Part shown: positions 34,078 to 42,083 of the stretch, in pieces
Layout of the letters: each line of letters starts with the position of its first letter
Position numbering within the stretch: the first letter of the stretch is position 1
Source of the DNA: Gp13-AA77 sp036521995
GTDB lineage: Bacteria > Acidobacteriota > Terriglobia > UBA7540
NCBI GenBank assembly: GCA_036521995.1
Contig: DATDGR010000264.1
Coordinates: 1 to 42,083 of the forward strand
DNA: 42,083 bases
Reading direction: 5' to 3'
The notes under the pieces: model-generated
Database searches by the model: none
Told to the model about the DNA's origin: nothing
What the model saw: the letters and a program-made list of their open reading frames with translations, nothing else
Translations under genes and position numbers: made by a program

Positions 34078-34452
34078 AACGGTAGCCGCTGATCATCATG
34101 AAGTTATCTAGGCGAATCAAATACCAGTTAGCTCGGTGGCTCGGGCGGAACGACGCCCGGGTTATGGCTCGAATGGCGGCCCTGCCGTTTTTTGTCGACT
34201 GCGACTGACACTTTTCGTCACAACGGTGGTGGTAACTTCGAGACAACCAAGGACTAGCGCCTCGGATCGCGTCTCCAACGGGCGGGCCGCTTTCCAGAAA
34301 CTGCGATGGGGGTCGGGACCGGGCTGGCCTTGGCGGGAAGGGCCATCCTGCAAGCTCTTTCTCTCGTCCACGCAGACCGATGATTTGCGCCGTGTTTGAA
34401 GTGAGCGTCACGTCAGAATCCAACTTTTGCTCGCGAGCAGTCCGAAATCACC

Positions 34453-34932
34453 TCAGCCTCCGATGGGCGAATCGGATGCGCTTGCCGTCTGCGAAGTGTT
34501 CTGGCGAATCACAGCGGTTGAGTCGGCGTAGTAGTAGTTTTGTCCTGTCGTGCCTGGAGTCAGCGGGCTGGCCGTCACGGTGTAAGCCGGTGTTGATCCG
34601 TTGAAGGCTGCGGACGCCGTATAGGTAAAGCTATACCCGCTCTTGGTGCCACTGGCGAGGACGCTGTCAACCAGACCGGCAGTGGATGAGGTGGGTCTCC
34701 CGGACGTTGGCGGTCCGAGCTGCGTCAAGGTGGACGTGTAGCCCTGGTTGTACGTCGTGCTGTAAGTGACTTCACACGACGTGATGGTCCGTAGAGACTG
34801 CGCGGCCGAGGCCTGGTTAGCTGCGATCTTTGATCTCAGCAAGTTAGGAATCGCAATGGCCGCGATAATGAGTATGATCGCCACCACAATCAAGAGTTCG
34901 ATCAGTGAAAATCCGTCGCTGTTCCTTCGCAT
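34453..34932 (-). CDS. pilA: Type IV pilin, copy 3
   Basis: A 159-residue prepilin. The true start is the ATG at 34932: leader MRRNSDG then FSLIELLIVVAIILIIAAIA. The frame is open further upstream to 35022, but that segment is not pilin. It shares the helix, the AQLGPP/TQLGPP motif, and the C-terminal QNYYYADSTAVIRQNTSQTA and SASDSPIGG end with the other copies. It has a Cys in TSCEVTYST. A sigma-54 site is at 35006-35021. The gene lies just downstream of pilR. Confidence 0.93.
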   Translation of the reverse strand: MRRNSDGFSLIELLIVVAIILIIAAIAIPNLLRSKIAANQASAAQSLRTITSCEVTYSTTYNQGYTSTLTQLGPPTSGRPTSSTAGLVDSVLASGTKSGYSFTYTASAAFNGSTPAYTVTASPLTPGTTGQNYYYADSTAVIRQNTSQTASASDSPIGG

Positions 34933-35005
34933 GCTCCCATTCCCCTTCTTCTTCTTCCCAATTCGCGCTCCCGGCGCGTAGGGCGGGAGCTGCGCTACCT
35001 GAAGG

Positions 35006-35021
35006 AGCAGTTCCCCTGCCA
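35006..35021 (-). promoter_or_regulatory. Sigma-54 promoter of pilin 3
   Basis: On the minus strand TGGCAGGGGAACTGCT has -24 TGGCA and -12 TGCT at the right spacing. It shares GTTTGGCA and the GGAGCAG exit sequence with the site upstream of pilin 2. A start near 34994 leaves a leader of about 62 bases. The rest of 34933-35253 holds no gene. Confidence 0.8.
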
Positions 35022-35096
35022 AACTATGGTCCTGCCGAATTATTAATCCAAAGGTTACTTACGTCAAGAGAAGTTTAATGAGGTAAACTGGCATCG

Positions 35097-35118
35097 CGGC
35101 CGGGGCTGAAGCCGGCCG
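35097..35118 (-). terminator. Stem-loop after pilR
   Basis: CGGCCGG (35097-35103) and CCGGCCG (35112-35118) form a 7-bp stem with an 8-base loop, between the pilR stop and the pilin 3 promoter. No T-run follows on the exit side, so a terminator role is only suggested. Confidence 0.35.
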
Positions 35119-35253
35119 AGCCCTGCCCTTCAGCACTGATACTTGTGTATGTTGCATGATGATCAGCCACTCCAGCTCGAAGGGCTTGCCACCGGACTTC
35201 CAGCGCCGGAGCCATCGGAGGCGAAAGCGCTACTAAATTTGGGCACGACCAGC

Positions 35254-36627
<1,374 letters not shown>

Positions 36628-36668
36628 ACGTTGGTTCTCCGGTTCGGAAGATCGGCCCGCGGCCGATT

Positions 36669-38507
36669 TCAGGCGGCTTCGGGGTTCCCGGTTTCGCGCT
36701 CGGGCGGCTGTTCGCGAGGCAGCTCGATCACAAACCTCGTGCCGCGTCCAGGCTTCGAATCCACCTGGATGCGCCCGTCGTGCCCCTCGACGATCTGTTG
36801 CGTGATCGCGAGCCCAAGACCTGTCCCTTGCGTGAAGCCGGGACGAAAAGGCTCAAAAAGACGCTCGGTTTGCGCGGCGCTGAGGCCGACACCCGTGTCC
36901 CGGAGCACCACCTTGATGCTCGGCCCGCCCCCGTCTTCCACCTCGGCGGTAAGGGTGCCACCCTCAGGCATGGCTTTCAGGGAATTGTCGCAGATGTTCC
37001 AGAACACCTGGCGCATGCGGTCGGGATCCACGGCGGCCAGCACGGGGTGGCTCGGGAAGCGGCGCTCCAGGTGGCAGCTCGGCTGGCAAACTGTTCCAAC
37101 GCCGGCGGAGCCGGCTGGTGCGAAATTCGGGTGGTGTTCGAGCAGTACCAGGGTCTCGTCCAGCAGACGCACCAGGTCTACCGTGCGAAACCTCAGGCGC
37201 TGCTGGCGGGAGTAGTCCAGAAATTCTGAAACCAGTTTTTCCAAACGCGAGGACTCGCGACTGACAATATCGACGAGCCCGGCTTGGTCTTGCTCAAGCC
37301 CGCCGAGGCTCTTGAATACGCGTACCGAACCAGCGATGGAAGCGAGCGGATTGCGGATTTCGTGGGCGATCGCGGCCGCCACTCGCCCCAGAGTCGCCAT
37401 GCGGTCCCGGGCCTGGTACTCAGCCTCGCGCCGCTTCTCGTCGGTGAGATCCTGGAAGGTGTAAATGTAGCCGGCCACGCCGCTTTCGGGCATTCTCAGG
37501 GGAGAAACCGAAAACCCCAGGATGCGCGACTCACCGTCCGGCTTCCGGTAAGCGATCTCGCGCCGCGCGTAAGGACCGGGATGGGCACGCGATTGATCGT
37601 CGCCGGCGCCGGCCTCAGGCCAGCCGCCGGGCGCTGTACTGAGCGCGTTTCTCGTAGGAGCCTGGGCATCGGACTGCGCGCCTCCAGCGGCCTGCAGTTC
37701 CGGCAGCACGGCCAGAACTCGCTGGCCCTTCGCCTCATCGGTGCTACGTCCGAGGATGCGTGCGCCGGCGGGATTCAGCTCTTGAATCACACCGTCAAGA
37801 TCGGTGCGGATCAAACCACCGCGCATGCTCTGGATGATGTTCTCGTTGATAGCGTGCAGGCTGGCCGCCCGGCTGGCCGTGTGGCGGAGCTCGGCGCCCG
37901 TCCGCCGCAGGGTCTCGGCGAGGTAGCTCGAAAGGTAGGCTACCGCGAAAAAGCCGAACAGGCTGGCGGCGATCCGGACACCGAGCGCGGGCGGATCCAG
38001 GGCAGGCCCCGAGGACGATGCCAGGAACCCCAAAGCCGGGTGGCGCGAGACCAGCACGGGGTAGAGGCCAGGAAGATAGGCTAATTCGAGCATCGAACCG
38101 AGACACACAAAACTGATGCCGGCCACCAGGTACGCCCGGCTGCGCGAGAACAGGATGCTGGCCAGAATGATGGCCACCAGGTAGAGCGAGAGGTAATTGC
38201 TCTCCAGGTCGCCGGTGACGTGCACCAGGGCGGTGATCACCACCACGTCCGCGTAGATCTGCAGCGTGGCCTGCAACAGGACGTCGCGGCCGATCTGGTA
38301 GTAGATCAGGAAGAATAGGCCCACCACGTACCACAGGATGGCCACCAGCGCCAGCCGCTCCACCGAAGAGACGTTTGAGGCGCTGGGCGCAAGCTGCCGG
38401 GTGGCGTAATCAATGGCGAAGACGAGTGTAATGATGACGAAGCGGATCTTGATGACCCAGAGAAGCCAGGCGCGCAGGTCGGCCGCAGAGTCCATGCTGT
38501 TGCTCAC
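36669..38507 (-). CDS. pilS: PilS-like membrane sensor histidine kinase
   Basis: A 612-residue kinase. Six membrane segments fill about residues 15-205 (for example FVIITLVFAIDYATR, LYLVAIILASILFS, IAASLFGFFAVAYLSSYL). A PAS domain follows (about 213-350) with a long Pro/Gly-rich insert (QAPTRNALSTAPGGWPEAGA). The HisKA box is AIAHEIRNPLASIAGSV (about 390) and the ATPase domain shows NICDNSLKAMPEGG, DTGVGLS and GTGLGLAIT. It is the cognate partner of PilR next door. The start ATG at 38507 is followed directly by the first membrane helix region. Confidence 0.93.
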   Translation of the reverse strand: MSNSMDSAADLRAWLLWVIKIRFVIITLVFAIDYATRQLAPSASNVSSVERLALVAILWYVVGLFFLIYYQIGRDVLLQATLQIYADVVVITALVHVTGDLESNYLSLYLVAIILASILFSRSRAYLVAGISFVCLGSMLELAYLPGLYPVLVSRHPALGFLASSSGPALDPPALGVRIAASLFGFFAVAYLSSYLAETLRRTGAELRHTASRAASLHAINENIIQSMRGGLIRTDLDGVIQELNPAGARILGRSTDEAKGQRVLAVLPELQAAGGAQSDAQAPTRNALSTAPGGWPEAGAGDDQSRAHPGPYARREIAYRKPDGESRILGFSVSPLRMPESGVAGYIYTFQDLTDEKRREAEYQARDRMATLGRVAAAIAHEIRNPLASIAGSVRVFKSLGGLEQDQAGLVDIVSRESSRLEKLVSEFLDYSRQQRLRFRTVDLVRLLDETLVLLEHHPNFAPAGSAGVGTVCQPSCHLERRFPSHPVLAAVDPDRMRQVFWNICDNSLKAMPEGGTLTAEVEDGGGPSIKVVLRDTGVGLSAAQTERLFEPFRPGFTQGTGLGLAITQQIVEGHDGRIQVDSKPGRGTRFVIELPREQPPERETGNPEAA

Positions 38508-38911
38508 CTGATTATACGGGCACGGGAGGGCGGGAACAACTGAGCGTTTCGCCGGAAACCTGGTTAGAACTCCGTCGCCGGACAGAGGCTGAAGCTGCGT
38601 GGGGGCCGCAGCGACAAATCCGGTCTACCAGGTGGCAAGTTTGGCGCCGGCCGATTCACCGTTCGGTTCCCGCCTTGAAATCGGGTCAGCCGACACGAAA
38701 AGTGAGCAATAATTGCACACATTTGGTGAAAACGGGCCAAAAAGGTCGGAATTTGAGGCGAAATTTGTCTTCGAACGGTTACACCGGGCACGCTTCGTCC
38801 GCCGCCCGGGGAGGATAACAGGCGGGGAGGGCGGGGTGGTCACGCGTAACTCCAAACTGGACCGCCCAAGCCGCGGTTGACCCCTGGTTCGCCGATCCGC
38901 ACTCTAACCGT
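38508..38911. other. Intergenic, no gene seen
   Basis: 404 bases between pilS and the toxin-antitoxin relic. It should contain the pilS promoter. An AT-richer stretch at 38695-38790 is the only compositional change. No gene or repeat is supported. Confidence 0.4.
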
Positions 38912-39190
38912 ATGAAAGCACGACTCACCCCTGAGACCCAAGAGAGTTCGTCCGCCAGGCCATCGAAAGGGGGCGCCTTCGGCACGAGGAGGACGTCGTG
39001 AAGGAAAGTCTTTCGTTATGGGAAGAGCGCGAGCGGCGGAGATTGGAAATACTGGCCGCTGTCGATCGAGCGGAAGCCTCCCTGGCGCACGGGGCAGACC
39101 GCCGAGTGACCACCCCCGAGCCGGTGAAACAGCTTGCCGCTGATGTTGAGCGCCGGGGCAAGGCGCGCTTGAACGCCGACCCGAATTCCC
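38912..39190 (+). pseudogene. ParD-like antitoxin, frameshifted
   Basis: The frame from ATG 38912 encodes MKARLTPETQE, then breaks at CAAGAGAGTTC (38939-38949): two extra bases, most likely an AG repeat. In the next frame the protein continues FVRQAIERGRLRHEEDVVKE then SLSLWEERERRRLEILAAVD and RAEASLAHGADR, ending near VKQLAADVERRGKARLNAD. The FVRQAI...E(D)VVKESLxLWEERE pattern is the ribbon-helix-helix ParD/CopG type. No stop follows where expected; the frame runs on to 39297. A short form starting at GTG 38998 would lack the DNA-binding strand. Confidence 0.75.
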
Positions 39191-39191
39191 C

Positions 39192-39498
39192 CTCAAGAGC
39201 GAGTTTCGCCTTGCGCCCGAAGCGGAGGCTGAGCTCGACGCCATCTGGCTCCATATCGCACGCGAGAGTGGCAGCATCGATCTTGGCACCCGAGTGAGGG
39301 AAAACATCTCCGAGCGTTTCTGGCTCTTAGTGCGGTACCCGTACTTGGGTCGAACGCGCGATGAAGATCTGCGCCCTGGCCTAGGCAGTTTTTCCGGCCA
39401 GCGATTATGTCGTCATTCACCTCATCGAACCGGATGAGGTGGTGCTGATTCTCCATGTGCATGGCAGCCGTGACTTCGTCGCTCTGTTGGGCCATTGA
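39192..39498 (+). pseudogene. ParE/RelE-like toxin, frameshifted
   Basis: From 39192 the toxin reads LKSEFRLAPEAEAELDAIWL, HIARESGSIDLGTRVREN and ISERFWLLVRYPYLGRTRDE, ending RPGLGSF at a run of five T (39389-39393). Removing one T restores PASDYVVIHLIEPDEVVLIL then HVHGSRDFVALLGH and the stop at 39496. The EFRLxPEAExELDxIW start and the PAxDYVVI...HGSRDF end are typical of ParE/RelE toxins. No start codon is visible in frame at the front. With the antitoxin lesion this is a degraded type II toxin-antitoxin module, or two read errors. Confidence 0.75.
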
Positions 39499-39602
39499 TT
39501 TCTGAAGACTACGGGAAGCTAGCACAGACCGTGAAAGGAAGGGTCTGCGCCAACCAGCCCATGCTTTTCAGGCTTCCGCTGCCCCGAGGTCTCAGTGATT
39601 TT

Positions 39603-39643
39603 TTGCTTGACATAAGCACACACTTATATAAGCATATACTTAT
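39603..39643 (+). promoter_or_regulatory. Promoter and tandem ArsR-type operators
   Basis: TTGACA (39607-39612) begins inside TTGCTTGACAT. Two abutting 16-bp dyads follow: ATAAG-N6-CTTAT at 39612-39627 and again at 39628-39643. The joint makes CTTATATAAG, a third perfect palindrome. The second dyad overlaps the ATG at 39642. A -10 box is not clear. This is the expected layout for self-repression by the downstream ArsR protein, and with no ribosome site the message may be leaderless. Confidence 0.75.
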
Positions 39644-39989
39644 GGATACAGGGCTGAATCTTGATGCCGCCTTTTCTGCTTTGGCCGATCCCACGCGGCG
39701 GGCCATTGTTGGACGTCTCGCCAAGGGAGAGGCGACCGTGATGGAACTGGCCGCGCCCTTCAAAGTGACACAGCCCGCAATCTCCCAACACCTGAAGGTG
39801 CTCGAAGATGCGGGACTTGTGGTGCGCCGCGTAGAGGGTACGAAGCGCCCTCGTCGCCTCGCAAAGGCCGGCATCGCGGCCATGGATCAGTGGCTGGCAA
39901 TGCTGCGAAAGGTACTGGAGAAAAACTATGATCGGCTGGACGAGGTTCTAGCCGACATGGAACCACAGAAGAGAGGAGAAAGACGATGA
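39642..39989 (+). CDS. ArsR-family winged-helix transcriptional regulator
   Basis: A 115-residue regulator. The fold is clear: FSALADPTRRAIVGRLAKGE (helices 1-2), TVMELAAPFKVTQPAISQHL (recognition helix about 45-55) and KVLEDAGLVVRRVEGTKRPR (wing). It lacks the Cys metal-binding motif of ArsR/SmtB sensors, so it is the non-metal type usually paired with an SRPBCC gene, as here (overlap of 4 bases). ATG 39642 is chosen because it lies at the start of the family's N-terminus; upstream codons (from 39495) overlap the toxin relic. The palindromic operators in the promoter suggest autoregulation. Confidence 0.92.
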   Translation: MDTGLNLDAAFSALADPTRRAIVGRLAKGEATVMELAAPFKVTQPAISQHLKVLEDAGLVVRRVEGTKRPRRLAKAGIAAMDQWLAMLRKVLEKNYDRLDEVLADMEPQKRGERR

Positions 39990-40462
39990 GCAAATTGAGG
40001 CTGACGACCGAAGCAGATACACACGTGGTTGTGACGAGGCGCTTCGCTGCACCTCCCGAGGCCGTGTACCGTGCCCACACGGATCCGGAATTAATCCAGA
40101 AATGGCTGCTCGGTCCTGAGGGTTGGACCATGCCCGTATGCATCAATGAGGCGAAACCGGGCGGCAAGATCCGTTACGAGTGGACGGATGGCAAAGGTCA
40201 TGGATTTTATCTGACAGGCGAATATCGGGAGCTGGAGCCTTACACCAGGATCGTACACGTGGAACGGATGCACCTCCCTGACCCGACGCCGGATAACCAC
40301 GTTGAAACGCGGTTTGATCCGGATGGGGATGGCACATTAATAACAATCCGCATGATCCTGCCAGATGCCCAAACACGCGCGGCAATGCTTGCCACAGGTA
40401 TGGAGCGTGGAATGGAAGCAAGCTACGCTCGGCTGGAAGGAATGCTTCGGGTGAGCAGGTAA
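39986..40462 (+). CDS. SRPBCC (AHSA1-like) family protein
   Basis: A 158-residue cytosolic SRPBCC-fold protein. Typical sequence: VVTRRFAAPPEAVYRAHTDP, LIQKWLLGPEGWTMPVC, GGKIRYEWTDGKGHGFYLTG, EYRELEPYTRIVHVERM and TLITIRMILPDAQTRAAML. Such proteins bind hydrophobic ligands or stimulate a client protein; no substrate can be read. It overlaps the ArsR gene by 4 bases (ATGA), the standard pairing for this family. It is distinct from the Tat-exported SRPBCC protein at 193-759. Confidence 0.92.
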   Translation: MSKLRLTTEADTHVVVTRRFAAPPEAVYRAHTDPELIQKWLLGPEGWTMPVCINEAKPGGKIRYEWTDGKGHGFYLTGEYRELEPYTRIVHVERMHLPDPTPDNHVETRFDPDGDGTLITIRMILPDAQTRAAMLATGMERGMEASYARLEGMLRVSR

Positions 40463-40768
40463 TTCGGATCAGCCCTGCGGCTGACCCGGGCTTAGAATTC
40501 TATGGCGGGCGGGCGAGAGCGCGAGCTCTGCGATTCACGCTCCTAACCGTGCCAGTAAGGCAGCGAGTCAAAGGCTGCCCCGGCGGAACGGTAACTCGCA
40601 CAGCTCCGCTGTGCGCCCGCCAGCCTGCCGCGCTGGTTCGAGGCGCGGCATCACCAACGATTTCGTTGCCACCCGCGGAGGCTGCTGCGCGAGTGCGATC
40701 TTTCTTGCTTGACATTGCCTCCTATAAATAAGAACATGAATTCATGTTCATATTATGGAGGTTTGGGG
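40463..40768 (+). promoter_or_regulatory. Leader of DUF5367-TetR with 18-bp operator palindrome
   Basis: 306 bases without a gene. TTGCTTGACAT recurs at 40705-40715 (TTGACA at 40709-40714), the same block as in front of the ArsR gene. GAACATGAATTCATGTTC (40732-40749) is a perfect 18-bp palindrome just before GGAGG (40757-40761) and the ATG at 40769. It is the expected TetR-type operator. The -10 box is not clear (TATAAA at 40723 is too close to TTGACA). Confidence 0.7.
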
Positions 40769-41146
40769 ATGAATCGCACTCTGCTGCTATACGGTCTGGG
40801 ACTGTGGTTTATGGGGACGGTCTTGCTGCGCGTGGCGGGCCAGCACCTGTTGCATCCGGGGTCGCTCGCCGCAACACTGCCGCTGTACTTCATCAGCGTG
40901 CTGGCCATGGCGTGGCTGGCGCGTCGCCTCTGCCTGCGGCTCGGCTTGCCGCGCGAGCAGTGGCCGGCGGGCGCGGCTTCTCTGGCGCTGCCCACGCTTA
41001 TCCTTGATCCGTTTTCGAGCGCGTATTTTCCAGCCGTCTTTCCGAACATTGAGCCTGGGGCCGCCGGCGTGTTTGGAGGCTGGATGTTGTGCTGCTGCGC
41101 CGGGGCGCTGCTGGGCGCAACCATTGGGGCAAGGGCCCGGCGGTGA
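40769..41146 (+). CDS. DUF5367-family small membrane protein
   Basis: A 125-residue membrane protein with about four hydrophobic segments (LLLYGLGLWFMGTVLLRV; LAATLPLYFISVLAMAWL; SLALPTLILDPFSSAYFPAV; GVFGGWMLCCCAGALLGA). The DPFSSAYFPAVFPNIEPGAA loop and the GVFGGWMLCCCAGALLG ending match the DUF5367 family, whose function is unknown. ATG 40769 has GGAGG 7 bases upstream; an ATG at 40736 falls inside the palindrome and is not used. The 3' end overlaps the TetR gene (GTGA), so the two are coupled. Confidence 0.85.
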   Translation: MNRTLLLYGLGLWFMGTVLLRVAGQHLLHPGSLAATLPLYFISVLAMAWLARRLCLRLGLPREQWPAGAASLALPTLILDPFSSAYFPAVFPNIEPGAAGVFGGWMLCCCAGALLGATIGARARR

Positions 41147-41820
41147 GCCCCGTCCCGCTCCGTCCTAAGGTCGTGGCGGAATTGGACCTGCCGCCCTCTC
41201 CGCGCCAGAAGCGCAGCCGGGAGAAGCGCGCCCGCCTGCTGGCGGCCGGTCTCGCGCTGTTCGGAGAGAAGGGGTACCAGGCGACGTCGGTCGGCAAAGT
41301 TGCAGCGCGGGCCGGAGTGGCGGTGGGCGGCTTCTACCTGCACTTCCGCAACAAGCGCCAGCTTCTGCTGGTGCTGATGGACGAATTGCTGGAGGGCCTC
41401 AGCCGGCTGGACCTTCGACCCCAGGGCGCCGTGAGCGTCCGCGCCGGGCTGCGCGCCTTGCTGCAAAGCGCGTTCACGCGCGAACTGACGTACACCGGCG
41501 CTTACCGCGCCTGGCAGGAAGCCGTGCTGCTGGACGGCAGTCTCGCTCCGCTTCAGCGGCAGATTGAGCGCTGGTCGCGGGCGCGGGTGACGGCGGTGTT
41601 CGAGCTTCTGCTTCAGTTGCCGGGCGCTCGGGCCGGCGTCAATGTTCCGGCGCTCGCGCGCCTTATGGATCGTCTTTTCTGGGACCTTTTGGGCCAGGCG
41701 CTGCGCATGCGGCCGGACGAACTGGACGCCGCCCTGGAGTCCACAACAGACCTGATCTACCACGCGCTCTTTACGGATTCCACGCCGGCGCCGGCGCGGC
41801 ACAGCCAGAAGCCCGCGTGA
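41143..41820 (+). CDS. TetR-family transcriptional regulator
   Basis: A 225-residue regulator. N-terminal helix-turn-helix: ARLLAAGLALFGEKGYQATS, VGKVAARAGVAVGGFYLHFR, then NKRQLLLVLMDELLEGL. The C-terminal ligand domain is helical and not assignable to a ligand. GTG at 41143 overlaps the DUF5367 stop; a longer frame from 41089 lies inside the DUF5367 gene. The operator palindrome at 40732-40749 sits before DUF5367, so TetR probably represses its own operon. Confidence 0.92.
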   Translation: MSPVPLRPKVVAELDLPPSPRQKRSREKRARLLAAGLALFGEKGYQATSVGKVAARAGVAVGGFYLHFRNKRQLLLVLMDELLEGLSRLDLRPQGAVSVRAGLRALLQSAFTRELTYTGAYRAWQEAVLLDGSLAPLQRQIERWSRARVTAVFELLLQLPGARAGVNVPALARLMDRLFWDLLGQALRMRPDELDAALESTTDLIYHALFTDSTPAPARHSQKPA

Positions 41821-41822
41821 GC

Positions 41823-41880
41823 GCAGGGCGAGAAGGTTGCGGGCTCTGCGTTTGTCAGATGATCCAAGCTCTCGCCCTGC
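41823..41880 (+). repeat. 11-bp inverted repeat after the TetR gene
   Basis: GCAGGGCGAGA (41823-41833) and TCTCGCCCTGC (41870-41880) are perfect complements around a 36-base loop. It lies two bases after the TetR stop, so it could be a terminator, but the loop is long and no T-run follows. It may also be part of a structured non-coding element (see 42005-42071). Confidence 0.5.
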
Positions 41881-42004
41881 TTACCGCTTCCCTGACCTTC
41901 TGATTTCTGGATTCCTGTCACGATGCAGTGCGCGCAGCGCAGCCTGCGACCTTCCTGGCCGCAAGAGCCGCGGACCCACAGATCGGGTCTGATTAGATAA
42001 CGGC

Positions 42005-42071
42005 GTCGGCTCCGGATCGCCGGTAGACTTGGGGTTGTCCACGACCAAGGCTGGCCGGGAAAGGAGCCGAC
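42005..42071 (+). ncRNA. Structured leader before the partial gene at the window edge
   Basis: GTCGGCTCC (42005-42013) pairs perfectly with GGAGCCGAC (42063-42071), burying the GGAG ribosome site of the ATG at 42073. Inside lie CCGG/CCGG (42020-42023, 42055-42058) and CTTGG/CCAAG (42028-42032, 42045-42049). This nested fold covers 67 bases and is probably functional, either as a translation control or as part of a mobile-element leader RNA. Confidence 0.55.
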
Positions 42072-42072
42072 C

Positions 42073-42083
42073 ATGAATATTAT
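42073..42083 (+). CDS. Start of an unidentified gene cut by the window edge
   Basis: ATG AAT ATT AT at 42073-42083, 5 bases after AAGGAG (42061-42066). Only the first residues, Met-Asn-Ile, are visible, so no identity can be assigned. A start like this and the long structured leader would suit an IS110-type transposase, but that is only a guess. Confidence 0.4.

Overview
The window looks like a chromosomal segment of a high-GC Gram-negative bacterium, most probably an Acidobacteriota (inference). The main clues are near-identical tandem type IV pilins of the acidobacterial style, a free-standing tyrosine kinase with an ExeA-type ATPase and a large beta-barrel, TPR-rich membrane proteins, a TPR-tailed sulfatase-fold enzyme, and SRPBCC/ArsR and DUF5367/TetR gene pairs. 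No rRNA, tRNA or CRISPR array was found.

Layout. 0-7.3 kb: a Tat-exported SRPBCC protein (minus), then a plus-strand run of housekeeping enzymes: gamma-glutamyltransferase, a sugar-phosphate isomerase-like TIM barrel, asparaginyl-tRNA synthetase, arginase-type ureohydrolase and D-Ala-D-Ala ligase. 7.3-10.8 kb: a minus-strand exopolysaccharide-type trio (beta-barrel, AAA ATPase, tyrosine kinase). 11.1-14.1 kb: MarC and a TPR-tailed sulfatase-fold enzyme. 14.1-17.0 kb: an eroded patch with a frameshifted TPR remnant and a secreted repeat protein that runs into a broken second gene. 17.0-22.0 kb: a small exported protein, a PEBP protein, thrC-thrB behind a clear SAM-I riboswitch with its own promoter and terminator, a Gly/Tyr-rich exported protein, and a gene-free stretch with five copies of a 10-bp repeat. 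22.0-26.0 kb: lutA-lutB-FAH operon and a PASTA protein. 26.0-32.6 kb: a six-gene minus-strand operon (ABC ATPase, ABC permease, two TPR membrane proteins, PAP2 phosphatase, TMTC-like protein). 32.9-38.5 kb: pilS-pilR and three tandem pilins, two with excellent sigma-54 promoters. 38.9-39.5 kb: a frameshifted ParD/ParE-like toxin-antitoxin relic. 39.6-41.8 kb: ArsR-SRPBCC and DUF5367-TetR operons, each behind a conspicuous palindromic operator. The right edge holds a strongly structured leader before a gene that begins 11 bases before the window ends.

How the parts work together. PilS/PilR plus the sigma-54 sites make a self-contained pilin expression module. The neighbouring ABC/PAP2/TMTC operon could supply lipid-linked sugar handling or surface-protein modification, possibly of the pilins, but that is inference. 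The SAM riboswitch ties the threonine branch to SAM level, which is unusual because the normal S-box targets are methionine and cysteine genes. Several relics carry lesions at short runs or dinucleotide repeats, so both real decay and sequencing error must be considered.
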